Below, piece after piece: positions 1-5,430 of a stretch of 5,430 nt of DNA. Numbering within the stretch: position 1 is the first letter of the stretch; every line of letters begins with the position of its first letter. A program made the translations under genes and the position numbers. Origin of the DNA: an uncultured Porphyromonadaceae bacterium (lineage in GTDB: Bacteria; Bacteroidota; Bacteroidia; Bacteroidales; Muribaculaceae); contig CAMWZB010000083.1 in NCBI GenBank assembly GCA_947178655.1, positions 1 through 5,430 on the forward strand, read 5' to 3'. The notes under the pieces were generated by a model. That model saw nothing but the letters and a program-made list of their open reading frames with translations. It did no database searches and had not been told where the DNA came from.

Positions 1-875
1 GGGTAGATCGGTCCTTCAATCATCACTATGGGGATGTCGGGACGTGCCTGCCGGATGATGTTGACGAAGTCGTAGGTCAGGGAGTCGCACATGGCCTCGG
101 AGCAGTTGGGCACAGGATCAAGGAATATCAGGTCGACGTCCGGTACTGAGGCTATGGCCCTGGCCATGCAGTAGTCCATTTTGCCCTGTCCGCTGAATCC
201 GAGGTTGATGACCTCGGCGTTGAGCAGGCGCGACATCTGCGCGGTAGTGGCCATGCCGGTGCGCGAGGCGCATCCGCCCTGCATGATGCTTGTGCCGTAG
301 CATAGCACACGGTGGCGGCCGTCGATGATTTCGGGATTTCCGGGGCTGATGGTGGCGCAGGAGTCGACCTTCACTTCAAAGTCGAGCACACCGTCGTAGA
401 GCGGGAAATATATCATGTACTCTCTTGTGAGTGTTGTGTCCAGATTGCTGACGTATACGGTCTCGACGAGTTTTTCTTCCTCGTTGTTGATGGCCGGGCG
501 GTTGGTGTTGACATGACGCCACACCGAGTCGCCTTCGAAGATGTATAGGTCAGAGCCCTTGATGCCGGTGTCGGCCATGTGCGGCATGTGGCAGTTGTTG
601 AGCAGCCGGTATCGTGCGCCGATGCGCGATGAGTTGGTCGCGAAGCGCACGGCTATGCCTGCCGATTCCTGCTGGCGGTCCCAGAGAGCGGAGCGTACGC
701 TGTCGCGCAGATAGGCCGGAAGGCGCGAGTAGTCGCGCTCGGTGTCGTCGAAGCCTTTGTTGATGATGCGAAGGTCGAGGGCGTTGACATGACGCCACGG
801 TTTCTCCTGCGTGTCGGCGGCGAAAGCTGCCAGAGTGGAGAGCAGGATGATGACGGCGGTAAAGAATGTTTTCAT
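1..875 (-). CDS. Secreted SGNH/GDSL-type hydrolase (GxDLY N-terminal domain plus GDSL-like domain), 3' end off window
   Basis: The first 291 residues are visible, starting at the ATG at 875-873; the C-terminus lies beyond base 1. Residues 1-20 form a Sec signal peptide (MKTFF, then a hydrophobic run ending LAAFAA) with no lipobox Cys, so a periplasmic or secreted soluble protein is expected. Residues about 25-185 look like the beta-rich domain that precedes the catalytic domain in this SGNH subfamily, including its name-giving GxDLY motif as GSDLY at 107-111. The hydrolase domain opens with YGTSIMQG (193-200), where Ser196 is the predicted nucleophile. Block II follows as NLGFSGQG (224-231), and a block III-like segment as DPVPN (253-257). 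The Asp/His pair of block V would lie outside the window, so catalytic completeness cannot be judged. Such enzymes are usually carbohydrate or ester deacylases; the substrate here is unknown. The gene starts 44 bp after the sirtuin gene, on the same strand, and is possibly co-transcribed. Confidence 0.87.
   Translation of the reverse strand, partial: MKTFFTAVIILLSTLAAFAADTQEKPWRHVNALDLRIINKGFDDTERDYSRLPAYLRDSVRSALWDRQQESAGIAVRFATNSSRIGARYRLLNNCHMPHMADTGIKGSDLYIFEGDSVWRHVNTNRPAINNEEEKLVETVYVSNLDTTLTREYMIYFPLYDGVLDFEVKVDSCATISPGNPEIIDGRHRVLCYGTSIMQGGCASRTGMATTAQMSRLLNAEVINLGFSGQGKMDYCMARAIASVPDVDLIFLDPVPNCSEAMCDSLTYDFVNIIRQARPDIPIVMIEGPIY
507..522. repeat. 16-bp direct repeat, copy 1
   Basis: The string gttgacatgacgccac here is identical to bases 783-798. 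Both copies are in the same reading frame of the SGNH hydrolase gene and each codes Trp-Arg-His-Val-Asn (residues 119-123 here). The spacing is 92 codons. It is most likely a protein-level coincidence or an old internal duplication of a Trp-containing strand. Confidence 0.6.
783..798. repeat. 16-bp direct repeat, copy 2
   Basis: The partner of bases 507-522, coding residues 27-31 (Trp-Arg-His-Val-Asn) just after the signal peptide of the SGNH hydrolase. The bases flanking the two copies differ, so the match ends sharply at 16 bp. Confidence 0.6.
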
Positions 876-919
876 GGTATTGTTTAGGATTCGTCAGGCG
901 CGATTTGACGCCGGTACGG

Positions 920-1615
920 TTACTTCTTGAGGAGGATGCGCGCGAGCTCGGCCAGTCCTTCGGTTGCCGTAGCCCTGATGACGGTGACGCCCTCGGGCAC
1001 CCTCGACGGACGCGGATCGATGTAGTATATCGGCGTCCCCTTGCGGACGTACTGCACCAGCGCGGCGGCAGGATAGACTGCCAGGCTCGTTCCGATGATG
1101 ACGAATATGTCGGCTTGGGCCGCTATCTCGGTGGCCGGTTCGAACATCGGCACGGCTTCCTGAAAGAATACTATGTGAGGCCGCATGTGATGGCCTTCGA
1201 CCACAGTGTCGGGCGAGGAGGTGTCATCATAGCCGTTGAACGGGCGTATGAAGTCCGGATCGTCAACGGCACGCATCTTCATGAGCTCGCCGTGCAGGTG
1301 GATTACTTCTGTCGAGCCGGCGCGTTCGTGCAGGTCGTCGACGTTCTGGGTGATGACGCAGACATCGAAGTGCTCCTCCAGCTCGCGGAGTATCTCATGG
1401 GCGCGGTTGGGGCGCACGGAGGCAAGAGCCCTGCGCCGCTCATTGTAGAAGCGGTGGCCCAGAGCCGGATTGCGTGCGAAGCCGTCGGCACTGGCCACAT
1501 CCATCACGGGATACTGTTCCCAGAGGCCTCCGGCGTCGCGGAAAGTCGATATGCCGCTCTCGGCGCTGCTGCCGGCGCCGGTCGACACTACAAGACGGGG
1601 TTTTCTATTTGTCAT
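920..1615 (-). CDS. cobB: Sirtuin-family NAD-dependent protein deacylase (CobB/SIRT5-like, no zinc cysteines)
   Basis: A complete 231-residue protein, the usual size for bacterial sirtuins. It removes acyl groups from lysine side chains using NAD+, giving nicotinamide and O-acyl-ADP-ribose, in the cytoplasm. Visible motifs in order are GAGSSAESGISTFRD (13-27, NAD-binding and cofactor loop), FYNERR (56-61), TQNVDDLHERAG (89-100), HLHGEL (106-111) with catalytic His108, and GTSLAVYPAA (175-184). Tyr57 and Arg60 match the Tyr-x-x-Arg pair that binds succinyl/malonyl groups in SIRT5 and E. coli CobB, so desuccinylase or demalonylase activity is plausible. The only cysteine is Cys86, so the four-Cys zinc site of most sirtuins is absent. 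This agrees with Bacteroidota sirtuins I recall. The usual FGE substrate-strand motif reads FQE (151-153). The start codon lies inside the end of ftsZ with an 11-bp overlap and no clear Shine-Dalgarno sequence. The symbol is by similarity only. Confidence 0.95.
   Translation of the reverse strand: MTNRKPRLVVSTGAGSSAESGISTFRDAGGLWEQYPVMDVASADGFARNPALGHRFYNERRRALASVRPNRAHEILRELEEHFDVCVITQNVDDLHERAGSTEVIHLHGELMKMRAVDDPDFIRPFNGYDDTSSPDTVVEGHHMRPHIVFFQEAVPMFEPATEIAAQADIFVIIGTSLAVYPAAALVQYVRKGTPIYYIDPRPSRVPEGVTVIRATATEGLAELARILLKK
1605..1615 (-). other. 11-bp ftsZ / sirtuin gene overlap
   Basis: The ATG of the deacylase (1615-1613) precedes the ftsZ TAG stop (1607-1605), and the two genes are in different frames. 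No Shine-Dalgarno-like purine run stands before this ATG; the preceding ftsZ codons are pyrimidine-rich. This layout suggests re-initiation or coupled translation after ribosomes finish ftsZ. An alternative start inside the deacylase is unlikely, because the GAGSS motif begins only 12 residues after this Met and no other Met lies between. Confidence 0.85.
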
Positions 1616-3071
1616 CGGGAGAGAAGAATATCTGTTGTGAATTGTTGTTGTCCGGCAGACTCCATGGCGACGATGGACGGTCGCCGCCTGACGGCCGCTC
1701 TGTGCGCGAGGGCTGAGTGTACGGCTGGGTCTCGCTCTGTACCTGTCGCTCCGCGGCAGACTGCTGCGTGTGCTCTGCGGCGGCCTGATGGCGGTGTTCG
1801 GCGGCTGCCGGACGGCCCGATGCCTTGCGCTTGTCGCGCTTGAAGGCCGGCGAACTTTCTACCATGTTGATGGCGTCGTCATCGTCGAGCTGTGCCGGAG
1901 TGAGTACGAAATAGCTCTGAGTCTCCTGTCGGCGGGTGAAGTCATCGACCTTCTCCTTGCCGTAGGCGGCAGCTATGCGCTTGTCCACGGGAGTGTCGGC
2001 AGGGATGACCTCGCTGCGCGCGCCTTCGATGATGTCAATGCGTGTGCCGTTGGTCTCGACAGACATGTTGAATCCCGACGCCAGTATGGTGAACTTGATT
2101 TTATTGCCCAGAGTGTCATCGTAGCCCCATCCGAACTTGATGTGCACGTGTTTGTTGATTTCCTCGACAAGCCGGTTGGCCTCCTGTGCTTCGGCTACAC
2201 TGAACGATGGCTGGATATCGTGTGATATGTAGAACGCGAAAAGGAGTTCGCGGGCCGACATGATGTCGGTGTCGCATAGCAGCGGAGAGTGGAGGGCGTT
2301 GCGGATGGCCTGTGACATGCGCTGGCCGCGCTCGCCTTCGCCGTATCCCACGGAGATAAGAGCCGTGCGTCCGTCGCGGAGGCATGTGTCGACATCGCGC
2401 ATATCTATGTTGATATTGGCGAGTGTCGTGACCATGTCGGAAATGGTTCGTGCCGCCGTGGTGAGAATGTCGTCGGCCTTGGTGAAGGCTTCGCTCCACT
2501 CCAGGTCGGGATATATTGTGCCGAGGCGGTCGTTGTTGATCATGAGCATGGCGTCGACATTCTCCTGAAGCCTTGCTGCTCCGTCGATGGCGCTCGATAT
2601 CTTGTTCATACCTTCGAAGAAGAAGGGGATGGTGACGATGCCTACGGTGAGGATGCCTTTCTTCTTGGCCACACCTGCCACGACAGGCGCTCCGCCGGTG
2701 CCGGTGCCGCCACCCATACCTGCGGTGACAAACACCATCTTGACGTTGGGAAGGAGTATCTTGTCGATTTCAGCGACACTCTCCTGAGCCGCGGCTTCGC
2801 CGATTTCAGGCTTTCCTCCGGCTCCGAAACCTCCGCAGGTCTTTGGTCCGAGCAGAATCTTAGTGGCTACGGGCATGGGCTCGAGTGCCTGCTTGTCGGT
2901 GTTCAGCACGACGAAGTCGACTCCTTTGACGCCCTGGTTGTGCATGTATGCCACAGCGTTGCAGCCGCCGCCGCCGACTCCCATGGCAATGATGGTGGGA
3001 GCATCGGGGACAATCATATCGGGAGAGTTATGGTATGTCTGGATGAGATTGATATCTTCAGGATCTTCCAT
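1605..3071 (-). CDS. ftsZ: Cell division protein FtsZ (long, atypical C-terminal tail)
   Basis: The tubulin-like GTPase that polymerises into the cytokinetic ring at midcell and recruits the divisome. At 488 residues it is longer than the roughly 380-residue E. coli protein because of its tail. The GTP-binding core shows GVGGGGCNAV (31-40), NTDKQAL (57-63), GFGAGGKPE (81-89) and the tubulin signature GGGTGTG (120-126). The T7 loop that completes the GTPase site in the next subunit is intact as NIDMRD (221-226). By eye, Lys157 sits where E. coli has Arg142. The folded domains end near residue 340. A segment DDDDAINMVESSPAFKRDKR (396-415) resembles the conserved C-terminal peptide that binds FtsA, but about 73 further residues follow, rich in Gln, Ala, Ser and Pro, with an octad repeat at 422-445. 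The start at 3071 follows ftsA by 41 bp; the 3' end overlaps the deacylase gene. No alternative identity is likely. Confidence 0.98.
   Translation of the reverse strand: MEDPEDINLIQTYHNSPDMIVPDAPTIIAMGVGGGGCNAVAYMHNQGVKGVDFVVLNTDKQALEPMPVATKILLGPKTCGGFGAGGKPEIGEAAAQESVAEIDKILLPNVKMVFVTAGMGGGTGTGGAPVVAGVAKKKGILTVGIVTIPFFFEGMNKISSAIDGAARLQENVDAMLMINNDRLGTIYPDLEWSEAFTKADDILTTAARTISDMVTTLANINIDMRDVDTCLRDGRTALISVGYGEGERGQRMSQAIRNALHSPLLCDTDIMSARELLFAFYISHDIQPSFSVAEAQEANRLVEEINKHVHIKFGWGYDDTLGNKIKFTILASGFNMSVETNGTRIDIIEGARSEVIPADTPVDKRIAAAYGKEKVDDFTRRQETQSYFVLTPAQLDDDDAINMVESSPAFKRDKRKASGRPAAAEHRHQAAAEHTQQSAAERQVQSETQPYTQPSRTERPSGGDRPSSPWSLPDNNNSQQIFFSPDDK
1737..1808 (-). repeat. Three-octad protein repeat in the FtsZ tail
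   Basis: FtsZ residues 422-445 read as three exactly spaced octads: AAAEHRHQ, AAAEHTQQ and SAAERQVQ. The Ala-Ala-Glu core recurs at a period of eight (Glu425, Glu433, Glu441), and each unit ends in Gln. It lies between the internal tail-peptide-like motif and the chain end, so it probably is part of a flexible linker. The DNA repeat is imperfect, which suggests an old or constrained duplication rather than a fresh slippage event. Confidence 0.7.
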
Positions 3072-3112
3072 GAATTCAGAGTTATCGGAGGTTAAACAAA
3101 GGAGAGTATCGG

Positions 3113-4744
3113 TTAGTTGTCGTCGTTGCCTGATGAGAATATGCTGACGAATCTGTCGCGGAGAGCGTTCATCACGTTGCGGGTGCGCTGATAATGGTCC
3201 GGGTCGTTGAAGTCGGATTCATCGGCGTCCGGGTTGTCGTCATCCCCTTCGTCTTCGGGGTAGTCTTCTTCTTCGTCCTCGTATGAGTCCTCGTCCTCGT
3301 CATATTCCTCATATTCGTCGTCTTTGTCTTTGCGACGGCTGAAACGGCTGAATATTCCGCGGCGTCGGGCTTTGGGCTTTTCATTCTCTTCTTCCTCTTC
3401 GGCCGGCTCCTCGTCTTCGTCATCCTTGAGGAGGCGCTCATCGTCCTCGTCCAAAGGCCGACGCATGGCCTGGCCGGCCCTTGCTATGGTGTCACGGTGA
3501 GCCGGAGCTTCGGCGGGCACTGCGGTTTCTTCTTCGGGCTCGGGCACGGATTCGGGCTGAGCTACGTTGTCGAGTGTTATGACAGGCGATTCGGCGAAGT
3601 CGGGCACTTTGACAGATGTCAGGCAGTTGAGGTGTGTGGTGCGTGCGGTGGCCAGAAGGAGTGCCACTATGTCGATGTTGTCGGCGTTGTTGCGTCCCGG
3701 TGTCCGGAAGGTGATGTCGACGGGCATCTCGGCCAGACGGACGGGGAGCTTGCACTGTGCGCCGAGCTGTACGGCGAATTCGGGGAGCTTGGAGCCGCCG
3801 CCGACCAGCACCACCTGCGAGAGTTCCGATGCCGGGTAGCCCGAGAGTTCTATCTGGTTGAGGATATTGGCTGCAATTTCGCCTGCGCGGGCGCGGACAT
3901 AGCCGTTGACTTCCTCGACGTTTGCGCTCCGGGGTGTGCCGGCGCTGTCAGCCATGGTGCCGAGAGTCAGCTTGTAGTTCTCGGCGGCCTCTTCTGTCAC
4001 ACCCATACCCGACGTTAGGTCGAGAGTGATCAGACGGGAGCCCATCGGTATGGTGCAGAGGAATGCCAGTGTGCCGTCCTTGTACACTGATACGGTGGTG
4101 GTTTCGGCGCCGAAGTCCACCAGCACGCATCCGAGTTCGCGCTCGTCGGAGGTCAGGACGAGGTCGGCGACGGCTGTGGGGCGCAGTATGTAAGCTATGT
4201 TTTCGCGGGTGACGGTCTCGAACATCAGGCGGTCAAGGTTCTGACGGGTCTCGCGTCCGCAGGTGATCATCATGAAGTCGCCGCGCAGGTTGTCGCCGAA
4301 TGTACCGACGGCCTTGCGGACAGCGGCATTGTTGACGTAGAACATGCGCGGCACCATGGCCTCGATGTTCTTGTCGCCCATGAAGTCGCGGGCGGCCTCG
4401 TAGCCGAGGCGCTGCACATGAGTGTCGGTGATTTCGCACTCCTTCGGGAACTTTATGGACGCCGTGGCTGGCTGAGCCGAGCAAGAGCGTCCTCCCAGGC
4501 TCAGAGTCATGGCCTTGACTTTTCGTCCGCTCAAAGATGGATTCTTCTCCAGCCGTCCGATGATTTCGTTCACCATAAGCGATACTTCGCGTATGTTCTG
4601 GATACGACCGTAGCGCACGTTGTTGATGCCCGGTATTTCCTCGACGGCTAATACCGAGATGCGTCCGTCGGGGCCGACGGCAGCTACGCCTCCCTTTATC
4701 TTCGAGGATGCTATTTCGATTGCGACTATTGTTCTGGTTTCCAT
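3113..4744 (-). CDS. ftsA: Cell division protein FtsA with acidic C-terminal extension
   Basis: An actin-like ATPase that anchors FtsZ filaments to the inner membrane and recruits later divisome proteins. It has 543 residues, against about 420 for E. coli FtsA. Actin-fold motifs are phosphate-1 VAIEIASSK (7-15, Glu10 where most relatives have Asp), phosphate-2 VDFGAETTTVSVY (209-221) and the adenosine motif VVLVGGGSKLPEF (311-323). The segment at about 84-165 fits the FtsA-specific 1C subdomain. After residue 400 the protein becomes disordered-looking and very acidic: 29 of the 44 residues from 473 to 516 are Asp or Glu. A basic stretch RRRGIFSRFSRRK (460-472) interrupts the acid runs. The last residues, NVMNALRDRFVSIFSS (523-538), look like the amphipathic helix that FtsA uses to bind membrane. 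The start at 4744 follows an A-rich leader 37 bp after ftsQ; ftsZ follows after 41 bp. Confidence 0.96.
   Translation of the reverse strand: METRTIVAIEIASSKIKGGVAAVGPDGRISVLAVEEIPGINNVRYGRIQNIREVSLMVNEIIGRLEKNPSLSGRKVKAMTLSLGGRSCSAQPATASIKFPKECEITDTHVQRLGYEAARDFMGDKNIEAMVPRMFYVNNAAVRKAVGTFGDNLRGDFMMITCGRETRQNLDRLMFETVTRENIAYILRPTAVADLVLTSDERELGCVLVDFGAETTTVSVYKDGTLAFLCTIPMGSRLITLDLTSGMGVTEEAAENYKLTLGTMADSAGTPRSANVEEVNGYVRARAGEIAANILNQIELSGYPASELSQVVLVGGGSKLPEFAVQLGAQCKLPVRLAEMPVDITFRTPGRNNADNIDIVALLLATARTTHLNCLTSVKVPDFAESPVITLDNVAQPESVPEPEEETAVPAEAPAHRDTIARAGQAMRRPLDEDDERLLKDDEDEEPAEEEEENEKPKARRRGIFSRFSRRKDKDDEYEEYDEDEDSYEDEEEDYPEDEGDDDNPDADESDFNDPDHYQRTRNVMNALRDRFVSIFSSGNDDN
3191..3454 (-). 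repeat. Low-complexity GAC/GAG/GAA tract coding the acidic FtsA tail
   Basis: This stretch codes FtsA residues 431-518. On the shown strand it is visible as runs of cttc, gtcctc and cttcgtc triplets. It encodes two Asp/Glu blocks (about 431-455 and 473-516) split by a basic segment. Codons for Glu and Asp are mixed rather than one triplet repeated, so the tract seems kept for charge rather than being a simple microsatellite. The other minus-strand frame reads as Thr/Arg/Lys-rich and is a shadow. Confidence 0.75.
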
Positions 4745-4781
4745 TTTGGGTAGACTTTATTTTAAGGAAAGAGTGTTGTTT

Positions 4782-5430
4782 TTAAGGGTTTGAATCTTCA
4801 GTTCCGCCCGGAGGCTCTGCCAGGTCGTCGGGGGTTGACGGAGAGGTGGTCTCGTTATCGTTGATGTCGAATTCGCCTGACATTTCTTCTTCTGTGGGCA
4901 GCTCAACCGGTTTGACTTCCTTCACCCGGCGCGTTGCCACGACCTGGCTGCGCCACTTCACGGCTATGGTGTCGTAGGTGTTCCATCCCTTCACGGGCGC
5001 CACATAGCGGTAGTATTCGCGCAGAAGAGCGAACTTTTCGGCTACACGTGAGGTGTCGCCGAAGTTCACCACATGGCCTACGATGGTGGGGATGAGTATT
5101 ATATTGCCGTCCGGCTCCTGTGTCACCGTGGACACGAAAGCGCACGCGCGCCTGTGTGTGGCTATGTAGTCGAGCAGAGGCAGGAGCCTGCGGGCCGGGT
5201 GAACCGAGTCGAACCGTCCCACCAGGACCGGTACGTCGATGTGGTAGCGGAGTTCGGCTGAGATGCGCTTGCCCGACGAATTGATGTAGTATGACGGTTT
5301 GCCCGGCTCGAATACACGGGCTACGGGCACCATGGGGGTGACGTTGATGTCGAGCGTGCCGTCAGAGAGTATCGATACGTTGGCGTCCTGAAGTTTGTCC
5401 GACGCCTTGAGCCGGTTCTCGAGTCCGTAC
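4782..5430 (-). CDS. ftsQ: Cell division protein FtsQ, C-terminal 215 residues (5' end off window)
   Basis: FtsQ is a bitopic inner-membrane protein whose periplasmic part links early and late divisome proteins, notably FtsB and FtsL. Only the C-terminal part is here. The frame stays open to base 5429, so the Met at 5333-5331 is internal and not the start. The visible part begins with YGLENRLKAS, followed by DANVSILSDGTLDINVTPM, which fits the end of the POTRA domain leading into the substrate-like strand. Next come VPVARVFEPG and YYINSSGKRIS, matching the usual FtsQ pattern 'P-aRV... YYID-G'. The beta domain includes GHVVNFGDTSRVAEKFALL, then GWNTYDTIAVKWRSQVVATR, which closely resembles the end of Bacteroidota FtsQ proteins as I recall them. 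The last 45 or so residues are acidic and Pro/Thr/Ser-rich, probably a flexible tail. The identity is supported by the position directly before ftsA. The N-terminal transmembrane helix is not in view. Confidence 0.9.
   Translation of the reverse strand, partial: YGLENRLKASDKLQDANVSILSDGTLDINVTPMVPVARVFEPGKPSYYINSSGKRISAELRYHIDVPVLVGRFDSVHPARRLLPLLDYIATHRRACAFVSTVTQEPDGNIILIPTIVGHVVNFGDTSRVAEKFALLREYYRYVAPVKGWNTYDTIAVKWRSQVVATRRVKEVKPVELPTEEEMSGEFDINDNETTSPSTPDDLAEPPGGTEDSNP

Noticed and set aside
876..919. Short inverted repeat (CGTCA, 9-base loop, TGACG) between the sirtuin and SGNH genes
   Set aside because: A five-base-pair stem with no following T-run is too weak to call a terminator or regulatory hairpin.
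866..1843. Long plus-strand open frame (325 codons) opposite the sirtuin gene and the 3' end of ftsZ
   Set aside because: It runs antisense to two well-supported genes, pairs its first codon positions with third positions of the sirtuin codons (a common source of shadow frames in GC-rich genes), and its translation shows no recognisable domain.
1770..2225. Plus-strand open frame opposite ftsZ
   Set aside because: It lies wholly antisense to FtsZ coding sequence, and its translation has no domain I recognise.
3072..3112. Possible Bacteroides-type promoter before ftsZ (TTTG and TAACTCTG on the minus strand)
   Set aside because: The second element nearly fits TAnnTTTG, but only about 12 bases separate it from TTTG, shorter than the roughly 19-21 usual for this promoter class.
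3497..4018. Plus-strand open frame opposite ftsA
   Set aside because: It is antisense to conserved FtsA actin-fold sequence, with a Cys/Gly/Val-rich translation lacking any motif; best seen as a shadow.
5331..5333. ATG at 5333-5331 as the ftsQ start
   Set aside because: The frame remains open upstream to the window edge and codes typical FtsQ POTRA-end sequence, so this Met is internal.

Overview
The window reads as a stretch of a Bacteroidota chromosome, most likely order Bacteroidales. That placement is inferred from three things: the FtsQ C-terminal half, the FtsA and FtsZ sequence style (Glu in the FtsA phosphate-1 motif, GAGGKPE in FtsZ), and translation starts without clear Shine-Dalgarno sequences. 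The family within Bacteroidales is not settled; a gut Muribaculaceae-like genome is a guess. Nothing indicates a plasmid, phage or transposon.

All five genes lie on the minus strand, so the transcription order runs from high to low coordinates. The order is ftsQ (5' end off the window, >5430 to 4782), ftsA (4744-3113), ftsZ (3071-1605), a sirtuin-type NAD-dependent deacylase (1615-920), and a secreted SGNH/GDSL-type hydrolase (875 to <1, 3' end off the window). The gaps are 37, 41, -11 (overlap) and 44 bp. I saw no terminator hairpin or confident promoter between them, so one operon or a nested set of transcripts is the simplest reading. No non-coding stretch exceeds 50 bases, and I found no RNA gene, CRISPR array, IS element or attachment site.

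ftsQ-ftsA-ftsZ is the distal part of the classical division and cell wall (dcw) cluster. FtsQ is the periplasmic/inner-membrane divisome scaffold, FtsA the actin-like membrane tether, and FtsZ the tubulin-like GTPase that forms the ring. The two genes after ftsZ are the less ordinary part. The deacylase start codon lies inside the ftsZ coding sequence, so its translation is probably coupled to ftsZ. The next gene encodes an exported esterase-like protein whose substrate cannot be read from sequence.

The most notable protein-level features are a strongly acidic, roughly 110-residue C-terminal extension on FtsA with two possible membrane-binding segments, and an FtsZ whose tail-peptide-like motif is internal and followed by a Gln/Ala/Ser/Pro-rich tail with an octad repeat. 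I do not see a wholly new system. The best lead is the coupling of a sirtuin to ftsZ.
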